Below, in pieces: positions 54,101 through 63,192 of a stretch of DNA of 64,000 bases. A program made the translations under genes and the position numbers. The notes under the pieces are model-generated. The model saw only the letters and a program-made list of their open reading frames with translations, was not told the DNA's origin and ran no database searches. The first letter of the stretch is position 1. Every line of letters begins with the position of its first letter. The DNA is from Pedobacter arcticus A12 (lineage in GTDB: Bacteria > Bacteroidota > Bacteroidia > Sphingobacteriales > Sphingobacteriaceae): contig NZ_JH947126.1 in NCBI RefSeq assembly GCF_000302595.1, forward strand, positions 213,213-277,212, written 5' to 3'.

Positions 54101-54138
54101 AAAAGCCTCTAGACAGCAAATCGAGAGGCTTTATTTTT
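54101..54138 (+). terminator. Intrinsic terminator after 53718-54089
   Basis: AAAGCCTCT (54102-54110) and AGAGGCTTT (54124-54132) pair perfectly, followed by ATTTTTAT. It may work in both directions, since the convergent small gene at 54157 ends nearby. Confidence 0.85.
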
Positions 54139-54156
54139 ATAGCGTTCTGTTAATTA

Positions 54157-54462
54157 TTATATAATCAATAATATAACAATGATTACTAATAAGGCAGTAA
54201 CAGAAAGATAAATCCCACCATTGCTAATTGCGTTTGCTTCACTCTTCATCTGCTTTAGCTCTGTTCTTAAAGCTCTTTTCTCTTGTCTGTTCAGCTCACT
54301 TTTATCCATATTTCTAATTTGCTCAACCCTGCTAGTTAGCTGTTCTAGTTTAACCTGTTGAGTAGCTGATAAAGCTTTGTCATTCTTTTCATTTGCTGAT
54401 GCGATGTTCACTGTTGAGATTAGCATAACAAAAGAAAACGCGATGTACATTAATTTTTTCAT
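54157..54462 (-). CDS. Small secreted protein with coiled coil and C-terminal membrane segment
   Basis: This 101-residue protein has a signal peptide (LMYIAFSFVMLISTVNIASA), a charged helical segment with coiled-coil heptads (LSATQQVKLEQLTSRVEQIRNMDKSELNRQEKRALRTELKQMKSEA), then a hydrophobic C terminus (GGIYLSVTALLVIIVILLII) that should insert into the inner membrane. This architecture is very common among short uncharacterised Bacteroidetes proteins. Topology places the coiled coil in the periplasm. Function is unknown. Confidence 0.85.
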   Translation of the reverse strand: MKKLMYIAFSFVMLISTVNIASANEKNDKALSATQQVKLEQLTSRVEQIRNMDKSELNRQEKRALRTELKQMKSEANAISNGGIYLSVTALLVIIVILLII

Positions 54463-54610
54463 GTGTTTGATTTTTGGTGAATAATAAATATATGATTAAA
54501 AACTGAGCCAAAATCAAGAAATACGCATGAGCCACAGATTCCTACATTCCTTAGCTAAAACGACATCAATTTTAAAACAAACCCTCAATAGTGTAGCTAT
54601 TTAAGTACAC

Positions 54611-55990
54611 CTAATTAAGTAAAACTTGTTTCTGCGGATGGTTTGCCACAAAATCTGAAAGTAGTTTCTCAATAGCCAAATAAGAAGGATAAGGCGTTAG
54701 TTTTAATTTTGCGATTTCTAAATCTGTAGGAACTTCTTTTTCGGTAACATAACCCATTCCACAAAGAGCACCTTTTTCTACCAAAATACAACTCTTTTCA
54801 AATTTATTTCGACCTTGATCAACAATCAAATAGCTAGGCAATTCTTTCATTACTTCTTTAATCATCAGGTTTACCCTTTGATTATAAAGCTCAACAGCTT
54901 CTTGCAATATACAAGCACCTTTGCAAACCTTGTTTTCCAAGCCAATGCAACCTATATTACTTTTCTGCAAATCGCAAAATATGTTACATAAAGTAAATTT
55001 TTCGCACCATAAACGCATTAATCGTTGCGCTTCTGCAATAGAGCTGAAAAGAAATACGGAGTCTACATATTTGTTTTTTTTACCGATAGCTAAACGCAGA
55101 TAACCATTTTGATCTTCATATTTATATAACGCAAATCTTTTTTCGGGATGTTTGGCTGCTTTATTCTTCTCGGGCCAAAGCCTTTTAATTTCAACATTCT
55201 CTAAAATCAGCGCTTGTAACTCTGTGCCACAAACTTGGTGAGATATCTTGCGGATCTCTCGCAAAAAATCCTGCTTGTTTTTATGGGTATCGTTATTAGA
55301 GAAATGACTTAAAATACGTTTATACAGGTTTTTTGCTTTCCCAACGTAAATAATCTTATCCTTTTTATCTTTAAAATAGTAAACGCCGGGCTGTCTGGGA
55401 ATTCCTTCCAATTGCAAACGAGAAATATAAGGAGGCAAAACCTCTTCTTTAGTTTTAGCGTTTAACGCTTCATCAATATATTGATGCTCATCCGCATCAA
55501 CCATCATTTTAAAAAGTACAGTAGTAGCTAATGCATCGCCAGCGGCTCTATGTCGGTTCTCGATAGTTATATTTAAACTTCGGCAAAGCTTACCCAAACT
55601 GTAAGACGGCAAACCTGGTAATATTTTACGGGCTAAGCGCACCGTACATAATTTTTTGCTATTGAGCGTAAACCCTTCTCGTTTTAAATGATGATTAATA
55701 AAAGAGTAGTCGAAATTTACGTTATGGGCAACAAACACTCTACCATCAAGATAATCGAAAATAATTGGTGCAACTTCTTCAAAAGTAGGTGCACTCTTCA
55801 CCATTTCATCGTTAATACCTGTAAGGCTTTGTATAAAAACAGGAATTTCTTGTTTTGGATTAATAAGCGTTTGGTATTCGTCCACAACGTTTTCACCGTC
55901 GTGGATATAAATTGCAATCTCCGTGATTCCATTTGCGTTTGCATGGCTTCCGGTAGTTTCAATATCAACAATTGCATAAAGACGGCTCAT
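54611..55990 (-). CDS. DnaQ-like exonuclease fused to a UvrC/Cho-like GIY-YIG nuclease
   Basis: From ATG 55990 the product is 459 residues (TTG 55999 is in frame but less likely). The N terminus is a DEDDh exonuclease: YAIVDIETTGSHANANGITEIAI (Exo I), VAHNVNFDYSFI (Exo II) and HRAAGDALATTVLF (Exo III, His/Asp). From about residue 200 there is a GIY-YIG domain (GIPRQPGVYYFKDKKDKIIYVGKAKNLYKRILSHF) like the N-terminal nuclease of UvrC/Cho, followed by a helical region. It lacks the UvrC C-terminal half. It may act in nucleotide excision or DNA end processing; such fusions are known, but the role is not clear. It is transcribed alone. Confidence 0.9.
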   Translation of the reverse strand: MSRLYAIVDIETTGSHANANGITEIAIYIHDGENVVDEYQTLINPKQEIPVFIQSLTGINDEMVKSAPTFEEVAPIIFDYLDGRVFVAHNVNFDYSFINHHLKREGFTLNSKKLCTVRLARKILPGLPSYSLGKLCRSLNITIENRHRAAGDALATTVLFKMMVDADEHQYIDEALNAKTKEEVLPPYISRLQLEGIPRQPGVYYFKDKKDKIIYVGKAKNLYKRILSHFSNNDTHKNKQDFLREIRKISHQVCGTELQALILENVEIKRLWPEKNKAAKHPEKRFALYKYEDQNGYLRLAIGKKNKYVDSVFLFSSIAEAQRLMRLWCEKFTLCNIFCDLQKSNIGCIGLENKVCKGACILQEAVELYNQRVNLMIKEVMKELPSYLIVDQGRNKFEKSCILVEKGALCGMGYVTEKEVPTDLEIAKLKLTPYPSYLAIEKLLSDFVANHPQKQVLLN

Positions 55991-56106
55991 TAGGCACAAA
56001 AGTAAACATATTTACTAATATTATTAGCAGAACCAGTGAGTGAAAATGAAATTTATTTAGTGAGTATCCTAGGTGTTTCGGTAAACACAATACGCTAAAT
56101 TGGCGA

Positions 56107-57303
56107 TTAAGCTAAAATAGCTACAAAAACTTTAATAAAAACATTGTTTATAATGTCAACAAAAAAAGCCCCAACCATGGGTACAATTAAAAATGCTTTG
56201 TGAGACGGGCCATATTTATCGGTAATAGCCTGCATATTCGCAACAGCAGTTGGCGTGGCTCCTAAGCCAAAACCGCAGTGGCCAGCGCTTAGAACAATAG
56301 CATCGTAATCACCTCCCATAAATTTAAAGGTTATAAACCTTGCAAAAGCTATTAGTAAAACAGTTTGCAACAGTAGTATAATTAAAACCTGGGTTGCTAA
56401 TCCCTGAAGTTGCCATAGTTGCAAAGACATGATTGCGATTGTTAAGAACAGATATAACCCGGTATTTCCAATAATATCTACCGCATGCTCATTAACAATG
56501 TAACTAGAAAATCGGGTAACGGTATTTCTTATAATAACGCCAATAAACAAACACCATACAAAATTTGGCAATTCGAATGATGTACTTTTAAAAGCTTCGT
56601 ACAGATACAAACCTACCGCTATTGATATCGCAACCATTGTAAGCGTTTCAATCATATTACGCACATTTATCCTTCTTTTTGATAATGGGCTTTCAAATGT
56701 TTCAATTGGTTGCTCGGTTTCCATCATATGGTGCGGCTTTATCTTCTTTTTTTTGATAAGTACTTTTGCAACAGGCCCACCAATTAGCCCTCCCATCACT
56801 AGTCCATAAGTAGCACAAGCCATGGCAAGCTCCATAGCACCTTCAATATGAAATACCTCTGTAAGGTTTTCCGCCCAAGCCGCACCAGTTCCATGCCCAC
56901 CGGTGAGTGTTACTGAGCCAGCAATTAAGCCATAACTAGGATTGATGCCTAATAATTTTGCAAGCGAAACTCCGAAGATGTTTTGTAAAAAGATAAAGGC
57001 ACCTGTAATGGCAACAAAAACAATTAAAGGTTTACCACCTTTTTTTAACCTTGCAAAATCTGCACTTAAACCTATAGACGTAAAGAAAACAAGCATCATT
57101 GCCGTTTGTAACGAAGTTTCGAAATTGAAACTTAAGCCCATGGTATAATAAAATAGGTATAGGATAATGGCAACACAGAATCCGCCAACTACAGGTTCGG
57201 GGATATTGTAATCACTTAGAAACCTAATTTTTTTAACAAGAAAAAATCCTAACAATAGAACAATGCAGGCAAAAGCTAGGGTCTCAAAAATTCCAAACGA
57301 CAT
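56107..57303 (-). CDS. gltS: Sodium/glutamate symporter
   Basis: From ATG 57303 the product is 398 residues, close to E. coli GltS (about 400), and begins SFGIFETLAFACIVLLLGFFLVKKIRFLSDYNIPEPVVGG. The frame is open to ATG 57360, adding 19 residues that do not look like the family start. Signatures include the reentrant-loop regions GSVTLTGGHGTGAAWAENL and DAIVLSAGHCGFGLGATPTAVANM, typical for ESS-family Na+/glutamate carriers. It should import glutamate with sodium at the inner membrane. No neighbouring glutamate gene suggests a special role. Confidence 0.92.
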   Translation of the reverse strand: MSFGIFETLAFACIVLLLGFFLVKKIRFLSDYNIPEPVVGGFCVAIILYLFYYTMGLSFNFETSLQTAMMLVFFTSIGLSADFARLKKGGKPLIVFVAITGAFIFLQNIFGVSLAKLLGINPSYGLIAGSVTLTGGHGTGAAWAENLTEVFHIEGAMELAMACATYGLVMGGLIGGPVAKVLIKKKKIKPHHMMETEQPIETFESPLSKRRINVRNMIETLTMVAISIAVGLYLYEAFKSTSFELPNFVWCLFIGVIIRNTVTRFSSYIVNEHAVDIIGNTGLYLFLTIAIMSLQLWQLQGLATQVLIILLLQTVLLIAFARFITFKFMGGDYDAIVLSAGHCGFGLGATPTAVANMQAITDKYGPSHKAFLIVPMVGAFFVDIINNVFIKVFVAILA

Positions 57304-57381
57304 AAAATTGATTAGTTTAGGTTTAATCAGTGAAGTAGCCGAAGTTAATAATAATAACATTTACTCCTATTTGTTAACCCT

Positions 57382-57389
57382 ATTTTTGC
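57382..57389 (+). promoter_or_regulatory. -7 promoter element upstream of the FKBP gene
   Basis: TATTTTTG matches TAnnTTTG, 67 nt before the ATG at 57457. No TTTG is found at the expected 19-21 nt spacing. Confidence 0.35.
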
Positions 57390-57456
57390 GTTAATTGTTA
57401 ATCTTTTATCAAATTCATATCTTATTTTTTATCTTCATCGGATTTATTTTTTAATT

Positions 57457-58176
57457 ATGATTCAGAAAGCACTATTAACAATTGGCATAACGGCGTTTGT
57501 ATTATCAGCAAATGCACAAACTGCAAAAAAAACAACGGCAAAAAAAATTGCTCCTATTGCAAAAACAACCGTAAAACCGATGACCCAGCTTGACTCTGCA
57601 AGTTATTCTTTTGGGATGAAGATTGCGCAGGGTTTAAAATCTGATGGCGTTACAAGCCTAAACTACGATTTGATCAAACAAGCCATGCATGATGTATTTA
57701 CAGATCAAACATTAGTTGTAAACGATGAGCTTGCAGGCAAAACAATTGGTCAGTTTTTACAGAAAATCAGTAAAGCAAAATATGCCGTTGCCGAAGAAGC
57801 TGGCAAAAAGTTTTTAGAAGACAACAAGAAAAACCCAAAAATAACCACAACAGCCAGTGGTTTACAGTACGAAGTAATTACAATGGGAACTGGCGTTAAA
57901 CCCGCCGATACAGATACCGTTACTGTACATTATAAGGGGTCTTTAGTTGATGGTAAGCAATTCGATAGTTCTTATGATAGAGGAGAACCAATATCATTAC
58001 CTTTAAACGGTGTAATCCCAGGCTGGACAGAAGGTGTGCAATTAATGCCTGTTGGTTCTAAATTCCGCTTTTACATCCCTTACCAATTAGGTTATGGCGA
58101 AAGAGGTGCTGGACAAGACATTCCTCCTTTCAGCACTTTAGTGTTTGATATTGAATTGATGAAAATCGGCAGTTAG
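57457..58176 (+). CDS. Secreted FKBP-type peptidyl-prolyl isomerase
   Basis: This 239-residue protein has a signal peptide ending at NAQ (LLTIGITAFVLSANAQ), a Lys/Thr/Ala-rich linker, the N-terminal dimerisation domain of MIP/FkpA-type proteins (SASYSFGMKIAQGLKSDGVTSLNYDLIKQAMHDVF) and a C-terminal FKBP domain (TVTVHYKGSLVDGKQFDSSYDRGEPISLPL, GVIPGWTEGVQLMPVGSKFRFYIP, LGYGERGAGQDIPPFSTLVFDIEL) with the expected aromatic active-site residues. It should assist protein folding in the periplasm. It has its own terminator and a -7 element upstream. Confidence 0.95.
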   Translation: MIQKALLTIGITAFVLSANAQTAKKTTAKKIAPIAKTTVKPMTQLDSASYSFGMKIAQGLKSDGVTSLNYDLIKQAMHDVFTDQTLVVNDELAGKTIGQFLQKISKAKYAVAEEAGKKFLEDNKKNPKITTTASGLQYEVITMGTGVKPADTDTVTVHYKGSLVDGKQFDSSYDRGEPISLPLNGVIPGWTEGVQLMPVGSKFRFYIPYQLGYGERGAGQDIPPFSTLVFDIELMKIGS

Positions 58177-58198
58177 TCGATTAAAATTGAGGATTAAA

Positions 58199-58234
58199 AA
58201 AGGCTGTAAATCAAATGATTTACAGCTTTTTTTG
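58199..58234 (+). terminator. Intrinsic terminator after the FKBP gene
   Basis: GCTGTAAAT (58203-58211) and ATTTACAGC (58218-58226) pair perfectly around a 6-nt loop, followed by TTTTTTTG. Confidence 0.88.
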
Positions 58235-58519
58235 TGGATAATGCTTTTTTTTATCACACGCTACCATCAAAACAGCAAACAACGTTACAGTGTATCCTTA
58301 GTTTATAGAAATTTAAAAACTTCTTTCCATATTTTATTTAAGCTTCTTAGCTTTGTTTAAACAGCGATTAGTAATTAAAAGGTATCCTAATCACAAAAAA
58401 AACCTTACTTTGTTAGATTATTCATCATCCTAAATTATTGGAATTATTGCCAACGTTTAGGTTTTTAATCTTTATACCTTAAACGCCTTGCGTTTAAATT
58501 TTAATAGTTCAATTATATC
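58235..58519. other. Spacer upstream of the transaminase gene
   Basis: This 285-bp AT-rich region contains TAGCTTTG at 58348-58355, a TAnnTTTG match that could serve the transaminase operon but is 165 nt away from the GTG start. No ORF, repeat or RNA element is evident. Confidence 0.3.
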
Positions 58520-59665
58520 GTGATCAATTTTTCTTCTAAATTACCTCAAACACCAAATAATATTTTTTCAGAAATGACCGCCCTGGCAAATCAGCATCAG
58601 GCAATTAACTTATCCCAAGGCTTTCCTGATTATGATATCGACCCTGCTCTGATAAAACTGGTTAATCAAGAAATGCTCAAAGGAAACAACCAGTACGCAC
58701 CTATGCCGGGTATTTTAAGTTTAAGAGAAAGTGTTTCCGAGAAAATGCAAGCCTTGCATAACTCTTACTATTCACCAGAAACTGAAATTACGATTACTGC
58801 AGGTGGCACTCAAGCAATTTACACTGCAATTGCTGCTGTAATCAAACCTAACGATGAAGCAATTATTTTTGAACCAGCTTACGATTGTTATGCACCCACG
58901 GTAAGAGCTTTTGGTGGTTTGGTTAAACCTTACGAAATGACTCCTCCTTTTTATGATATTGAATGGAGCATGGTAAAAAGGTTGGTAACGGCAAATACAA
59001 AACTCATTATTATCAATTCGCCACAAAACCCTTGCGGTAGAATTTTAAAAGAGGAAGACATCAAACAACTAAAAATTATTACCGAAAACACAGATATCTT
59101 AATTATTAGCGATGAGGTTTATGAACATATTATTTTTGATGGTCAGCAGCATTTAAGTTTATCGCAATTTCCAGAACTTAAGGAACGCACTTTTATTACG
59201 GCAAGTTTTGGTAAGCTATTCCATTGCACCGGCTGGAAGGTTGGTTACTGTTTAGCACCAGAAATGTTGATGAAAGAATTCAGAAAAATCCATCAGTTTT
59301 TAGTTTTTAGCGTTAACACGCCGATACAACATGCACTTCACTCCTATTTAAATAGCAATCAATCGTACTTAGAACTTGCTAGTTTTTTCCAAAACAAACG
59401 AGATCTGTTTAGATCCTTATTAAAACCATCAAAATTTACCTTGCTACGGTGTGAAGGTTCATACTTCCAAAACGTGAGCTACGAAAATATATCGGCTGAG
59501 AAAGACGTTGATATTGCGGTTCGTATTGCAAAAGACTATAAAGTTGCCTGCATACCTAACTCAAGTTTTTACGCGAGAAGTACCGATTTTAAGACCTTAA
59601 GGTTCTGCTTCGCCAAAAAAGACGAGACTTTAGAAAAAGCAGCCGAATTGTTAAACAAAATATAA
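58520..59665 (+). CDS. PLP-dependent aminotransferase (YbdL-type methionine/glutamine transaminase)
   Basis: This 381-residue class I/II aminotransferase shows FSEMTALANQHQAINLSQGFPDYDID, ITAGGTQAIYTAIAAV, NSPQNPCGRIL, ISDEVYEHIIFDGQ and the PLP Lys in ASFGKLFHCTGWKVGY, typical of the YbdL/kynurenine-aminotransferase branch. The start is GTG 58520, giving MINFSSKLPQTPNNIF as in the family. Such enzymes transaminate methionine or glutamine with keto acids. It lies 35 bp upstream of an omega-amidase-type gene, fitting a glutamine transaminase/omega-amidase unit that salvages keto acids such as the methionine keto acid. Confidence 0.92.
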   Translation: MINFSSKLPQTPNNIFSEMTALANQHQAINLSQGFPDYDIDPALIKLVNQEMLKGNNQYAPMPGILSLRESVSEKMQALHNSYYSPETEITITAGGTQAIYTAIAAVIKPNDEAIIFEPAYDCYAPTVRAFGGLVKPYEMTPPFYDIEWSMVKRLVTANTKLIIINSPQNPCGRILKEEDIKQLKIITENTDILIISDEVYEHIIFDGQQHLSLSQFPELKERTFITASFGKLFHCTGWKVGYCLAPEMLMKEFRKIHQFLVFSVNTPIQHALHSYLNSNQSYLELASFFQNKRDLFRSLLKPSKFTLLRCEGSYFQNVSYENISAEKDVDIAVRIAKDYKVACIPNSSFYARSTDFKTLRFCFAKKDETLEKAAELLNKI

Positions 59666-59700
59666 TTTTTAATTTAGCATAATCTACAAATACCGAAAAT

Positions 59701-60477
59701 ATGAATGCATTAAAAGTGACGCTTCTACAGGCTTATTTGTTTTGGGAAAACATTGATAAAAACCTGCATAACCTAAGTTTAAAACTTTCTACAATTCAAG
59801 AAAAAACAGATATCATTATCTTACCAGAGATGTTTACCACCGGCTTTAGTATGAACGCTAAAACCTTGGCTGAGGAAATGGACGGTAAAACCATGAAATG
59901 GATGCATGAGAAAGCAAACCGTTATGATGCCGTGGTTACGGGTTCTATAATTATAAAGGAAAACGAGAATTTTTACAATAGGTTAATATGGATGAACCCA
60001 GATGGGACTTATCAATATTATGATAAAAAACACCTCTTTACAATGGCCAAAGAAGATGAGGTTTATACTGCTGGCGATAAAAAACTAATCATTGATTTTA
60101 AGGGCTGGAAAATTATGCCTGTGATCTGTTACGATTTGCGTTTTCCGGTTTGGCTACGAAATCGTGGCGAACTTTACGATTTACTGTTGGTCGTTGCAAG
60201 TTGGCCAGAAAAAAGAGAACAACACTGGAATACCTTAATACCAGCAAGAGCTATTGAAAACCAAAGTTATATCATCGCTTTAAACCGCGTTGGGCATGAT
60301 GGTAATGAGATTTATTACTGCGGAGATACAACCTGCTTAGATCCAAACGGCCGTGTGGTTTATTACAAAAGAGATGACGAAGACCTTTACACCTTCACTA
60401 TTTTTAAAAACGAAGTGGAAAAAACCCGTCAACAAATGCCCTTTTTAAAAGATGGCGATGATTTTATGCTCACTTAA
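59701..60477 (+). CDS. Nitrilase-family omega-amidase (YafV-like)
   Basis: This 258-residue carbon-nitrogen hydrolase has the Glu-Lys-Cys triad: ILPEMFTTGFSM (Glu), YYDKKHLFTMAKEDE (Lys) and MPVICYDLRFPVWLRN (Cys). The remaining NRVGHDGNEIYYCGDTTCLDPNGRVV is typical of the YafV/NIT2 branch, which hydrolyses alpha-ketoglutaramate and alpha-ketosuccinamate. Its position directly behind a YbdL-type transaminase supports the omega-amidase role: the transaminase would produce ketoglutaramate, and this enzyme makes the reaction irreversible. Confidence 0.92.
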   Translation: MNALKVTLLQAYLFWENIDKNLHNLSLKLSTIQEKTDIIILPEMFTTGFSMNAKTLAEEMDGKTMKWMHEKANRYDAVVTGSIIIKENENFYNRLIWMNPDGTYQYYDKKHLFTMAKEDEVYTAGDKKLIIDFKGWKIMPVICYDLRFPVWLRNRGELYDLLLVVASWPEKREQHWNTLIPARAIENQSYIIALNRVGHDGNEIYYCGDTTCLDPNGRVVYYKRDDEDLYTFTIFKNEVEKTRQQMPFLKDGDDFMLT

Positions 60478-60591
60478 TAAAGCAAAATAAACAACCTAAC
60501 TAGGTTTTGTTTTTTGGTCAGATTAAAATTGTTAAATAGTGTTAAATTGGCAATAACCGCCTATTTATCCAATTATCTAAAAAACAAAATT

Positions 60592-60599
60592 TATATTTG
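60592..60599 (+). promoter_or_regulatory. -7 promoter element upstream of the PBP gene
   Basis: TATATTTG is a perfect -7 element 63 nt before the ATG at 60663. No clear -33 TTTG lies 19-21 nt upstream. Confidence 0.45.
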
Positions 60600-60662
60600 C
60601 TTAACCTTTTTATTCTGTTTTTAGTTACTTATTTCGTGGCTAAATGGCACTAATATTCTTAT

Positions 60663-63143
60663 ATGTTCAGAGAAATACAGCTTAAAGCAATTAGATATCC
60701 GCTTATCGTTATTTATTTTGTTATCCTGTTTTTTTGTGCCTTAGAAGTTAATTTCTTAGGCTTATTCGGCTTCTCACCCGCAAAAAAAGACATTAAATTC
60801 CCCTCCTTAAATATCTCATCCGAAGTTTACACTGCCGATAGCGTTTTAATAGGCAAATACTACACAGAAAACAGAACGCCGGTTGTTTTTAAAGAGATTG
60901 ATAAAAATCTGATAAATGCCTTAGTAGCTACCGAAGATGTACGTTTTTTCAAACATAATGGCGTTGATTTTTATTCGGTGTTTTCTGGCTTGATATCTAC
61001 CGCAACCGGTGATAAAAGAGGCGGAAGCACCATTACCCAACAATTGGCTAAAAACCTATATCGTACCCGAGTTAACAAATCACAAGGGTTAACCAGTAAA
61101 ATACCTTTGGTGCGCACTTTAGTTTCTAAAATAAAAGAATGGGTTACCGCCTATAAATTAGAAGGCAATTATACCAAGGAAGATTTAATAACCATGTACC
61201 TTAATACTGTTCCTTTTGGCAACAACTCTTATGGTATAAATACGGCTTCAAAGCATTATTTCAACAAATCCGTTAGTGAAATTAACCTTCAGGAATCTGC
61301 TACCTTGGTGGGGATGTTAAAGGCAACTTCTACTTATAATCCAATAAAAAACCCAGAAAACTCAAGAAAGCGCCGAAATGTTGTTTTGTCGCAAATGCAG
61401 AAATATAATTTCATTACCGAGGCGCAGTATAAAGAAGCTTCAGCTACAAAAATTGTATTGGATTTAGGCAAAGATGTTGGCAAGAACGATGGAAGCTCGT
61501 ACTTAAGGGCAGCCGTTGCAAAATGGTTGGATAAATGGTGCGATGAAAACGACTATAACCTTTATGAAGATGGTTTGAAGATTTACACTACCATTGATTC
61601 AAAACTGCAAAAATACGCCGAAGAAGCTGTTCATGAGCAGATGACTATCCTCCAAAAGAGGTTTTATAATGTTTGGGGCAATGAGGATCCTTGGCGGGAT
61701 TCTAACGATAACATTATCGAAGATTTTGTACAAAAGAATTTAGATAGATTGCCTTGGTACAAAGGCGTAGTACGCGTACTGGATAATAACCCCGATTCTT
61801 TAGCTGCATTTTTAAACAAAAAGAAGAAGATGACGGTTTTTTCTTGGGATGGAAATAAAGAAGTCGAATTTTCTACCATTGATTCTATAAAATACTACGC
61901 AAAAATCCTAAACACAGGGATGATGACTTTAGATCCCTTTAGCGGAAAAATTAAAGTTTGGGTAGGTGGAATTAATCATACGTATTTTAAATACGACCAC
62001 GTAAACCAGTCAAAGAGGCAAGCGGGCTCTACTTTTAAACCTTTCGCCTATTTAGCAGCAATTGAAAGTGGAATTGATCCTTGTGATAAATTCACCGATA
62101 AACCCGTTAGCATTAAATACCAGGTTGGCAACAAAACCGAAGTTTGGGAGCCTAAAAATGCTGACTGGAATTTCTCGTATCGCGAGATGTCTTTACGTTG
62201 GGCTATGGCAAAATCTGTAAATTCTATTACCGCACAAATTACCGAGAAGGTAGGTTGGGACAAAGTTGTAGAATATGCGCATAAATGTGGTATCGAAAGT
62301 AAGCTACAGTCCGTACCGTCTGTAAGTTTAGGCCCTAATGATGTTTCAGTATATGAAATGGTCAGAGCCTACGGAACGTTCTTAAATCAAGGTAAAAAGG
62401 TAGATCCTATTTTAGTTGAGCGAATTACCGATCAAGACGGGCGGATAATTGAAACCTTTAAAGCCAAACAAACAGAAGTATTGAGTAAAGAAATCGCTTG
62501 GTTAATGCTTTACATGTTTAGAGGCGGTATGGAGGAGCCGGGTGGAACTTCGCAAGCCTTATGGGAATGGGATTTATGGAAGAAAAACAATCAGATTGGC
62601 GGAAAAACAGGAACCTCATCAGACTATGTTGACGGCTGGTATATGGGAATTACTAAAGATTTAGTGACTGGTGTTTGGGTTGGTGCTGATGACCGTAGCG
62701 TACATTTTAAAACTTCGGAAACAGGCGAAGGGTCTAGAACCGCTTTACCAATTTTTGCAAAATTTATGGAAAAGGTTTATAAAGACCCGAGTACTGGAAT
62801 TACACAGGGTCCGTTTCCAAAACCCGAAGTAGAAATAACTCGTAAATACAATTGCGTATCGCCACGTATTGTTGTTGATACAACCGCAGCAGATAGCACA
62901 ATGGTTGACTCCCTAAATATGCTTGATAAGCCTACAGAAAACGAATTAACGGATCCGCAGTTAGAGATTAACCCACCAGTGGGCGGTTCTACGGATAAAA
63001 ACACGGATGCAAAAAAAGATAAGAAAAACCCAACAGAGGTAAATAAAGAAAATAAAAATAAGCCTGCCGAAACGGAAGAACTTTCTAAACGTGAGCTTCG
63101 GAAGCTAAAAAGAGAGCAAGAAAAAGAAAATCGAGGAAACTGA
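60663..63143 (+). CDS. Class A penicillin-binding protein (PBP1a-like)
   Basis: This 826-residue bifunctional peptidoglycan synthase has an N-terminal membrane anchor (PLIVIYFVILFFCALEVNF). The glycosyltransferase domain has catalytic Glu near residue 90 in TEDVRFFKHNGVD, then RGGSTITQQLAKNLYR and YLNTVPFGNNSYGI. The transpeptidase domain has the Ser of SxxK in AGSTFKPFAYLAAIE (near residue 457), SVN in MAKSVNSITAQ and KTG in IGGKTGTSSDYVDGW near residue 646. The C-terminal tail from about residue 740 is disordered and Lys/Glu-rich (NKENKNKPAETEELSKRELRKLKREQ). It polymerises and cross-links glycan in the periplasm. The peptidase gene follows by about 13-50 bp, depending on its start. Confidence 0.95.
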   Translation: MFREIQLKAIRYPLIVIYFVILFFCALEVNFLGLFGFSPAKKDIKFPSLNISSEVYTADSVLIGKYYTENRTPVVFKEIDKNLINALVATEDVRFFKHNGVDFYSVFSGLISTATGDKRGGSTITQQLAKNLYRTRVNKSQGLTSKIPLVRTLVSKIKEWVTAYKLEGNYTKEDLITMYLNTVPFGNNSYGINTASKHYFNKSVSEINLQESATLVGMLKATSTYNPIKNPENSRKRRNVVLSQMQKYNFITEAQYKEASATKIVLDLGKDVGKNDGSSYLRAAVAKWLDKWCDENDYNLYEDGLKIYTTIDSKLQKYAEEAVHEQMTILQKRFYNVWGNEDPWRDSNDNIIEDFVQKNLDRLPWYKGVVRVLDNNPDSLAAFLNKKKKMTVFSWDGNKEVEFSTIDSIKYYAKILNTGMMTLDPFSGKIKVWVGGINHTYFKYDHVNQSKRQAGSTFKPFAYLAAIESGIDPCDKFTDKPVSIKYQVGNKTEVWEPKNADWNFSYREMSLRWAMAKSVNSITAQITEKVGWDKVVEYAHKCGIESKLQSVPSVSLGPNDVSVYEMVRAYGTFLNQGKKVDPILVERITDQDGRIIETFKAKQTEVLSKEIAWLMLYMFRGGMEEPGGTSQALWEWDLWKKNNQIGGKTGTSSDYVDGWYMGITKDLVTGVWVGADDRSVHFKTSETGEGSRTALPIFAKFMEKVYKDPSTGITQGPFPKPEVEITRKYNCVSPRIVVDTTAADSTMVDSLNMLDKPTENELTDPQLEINPPVGGSTDKNTDAKKDKKNPTEVNKENKNKPAETEELSKRELRKLKREQEKENRGN

Positions 63144-63192
63144 TTTATAAAAATCAATGATTAAAAATCGTTTTGATGATAATAATAGCGCT

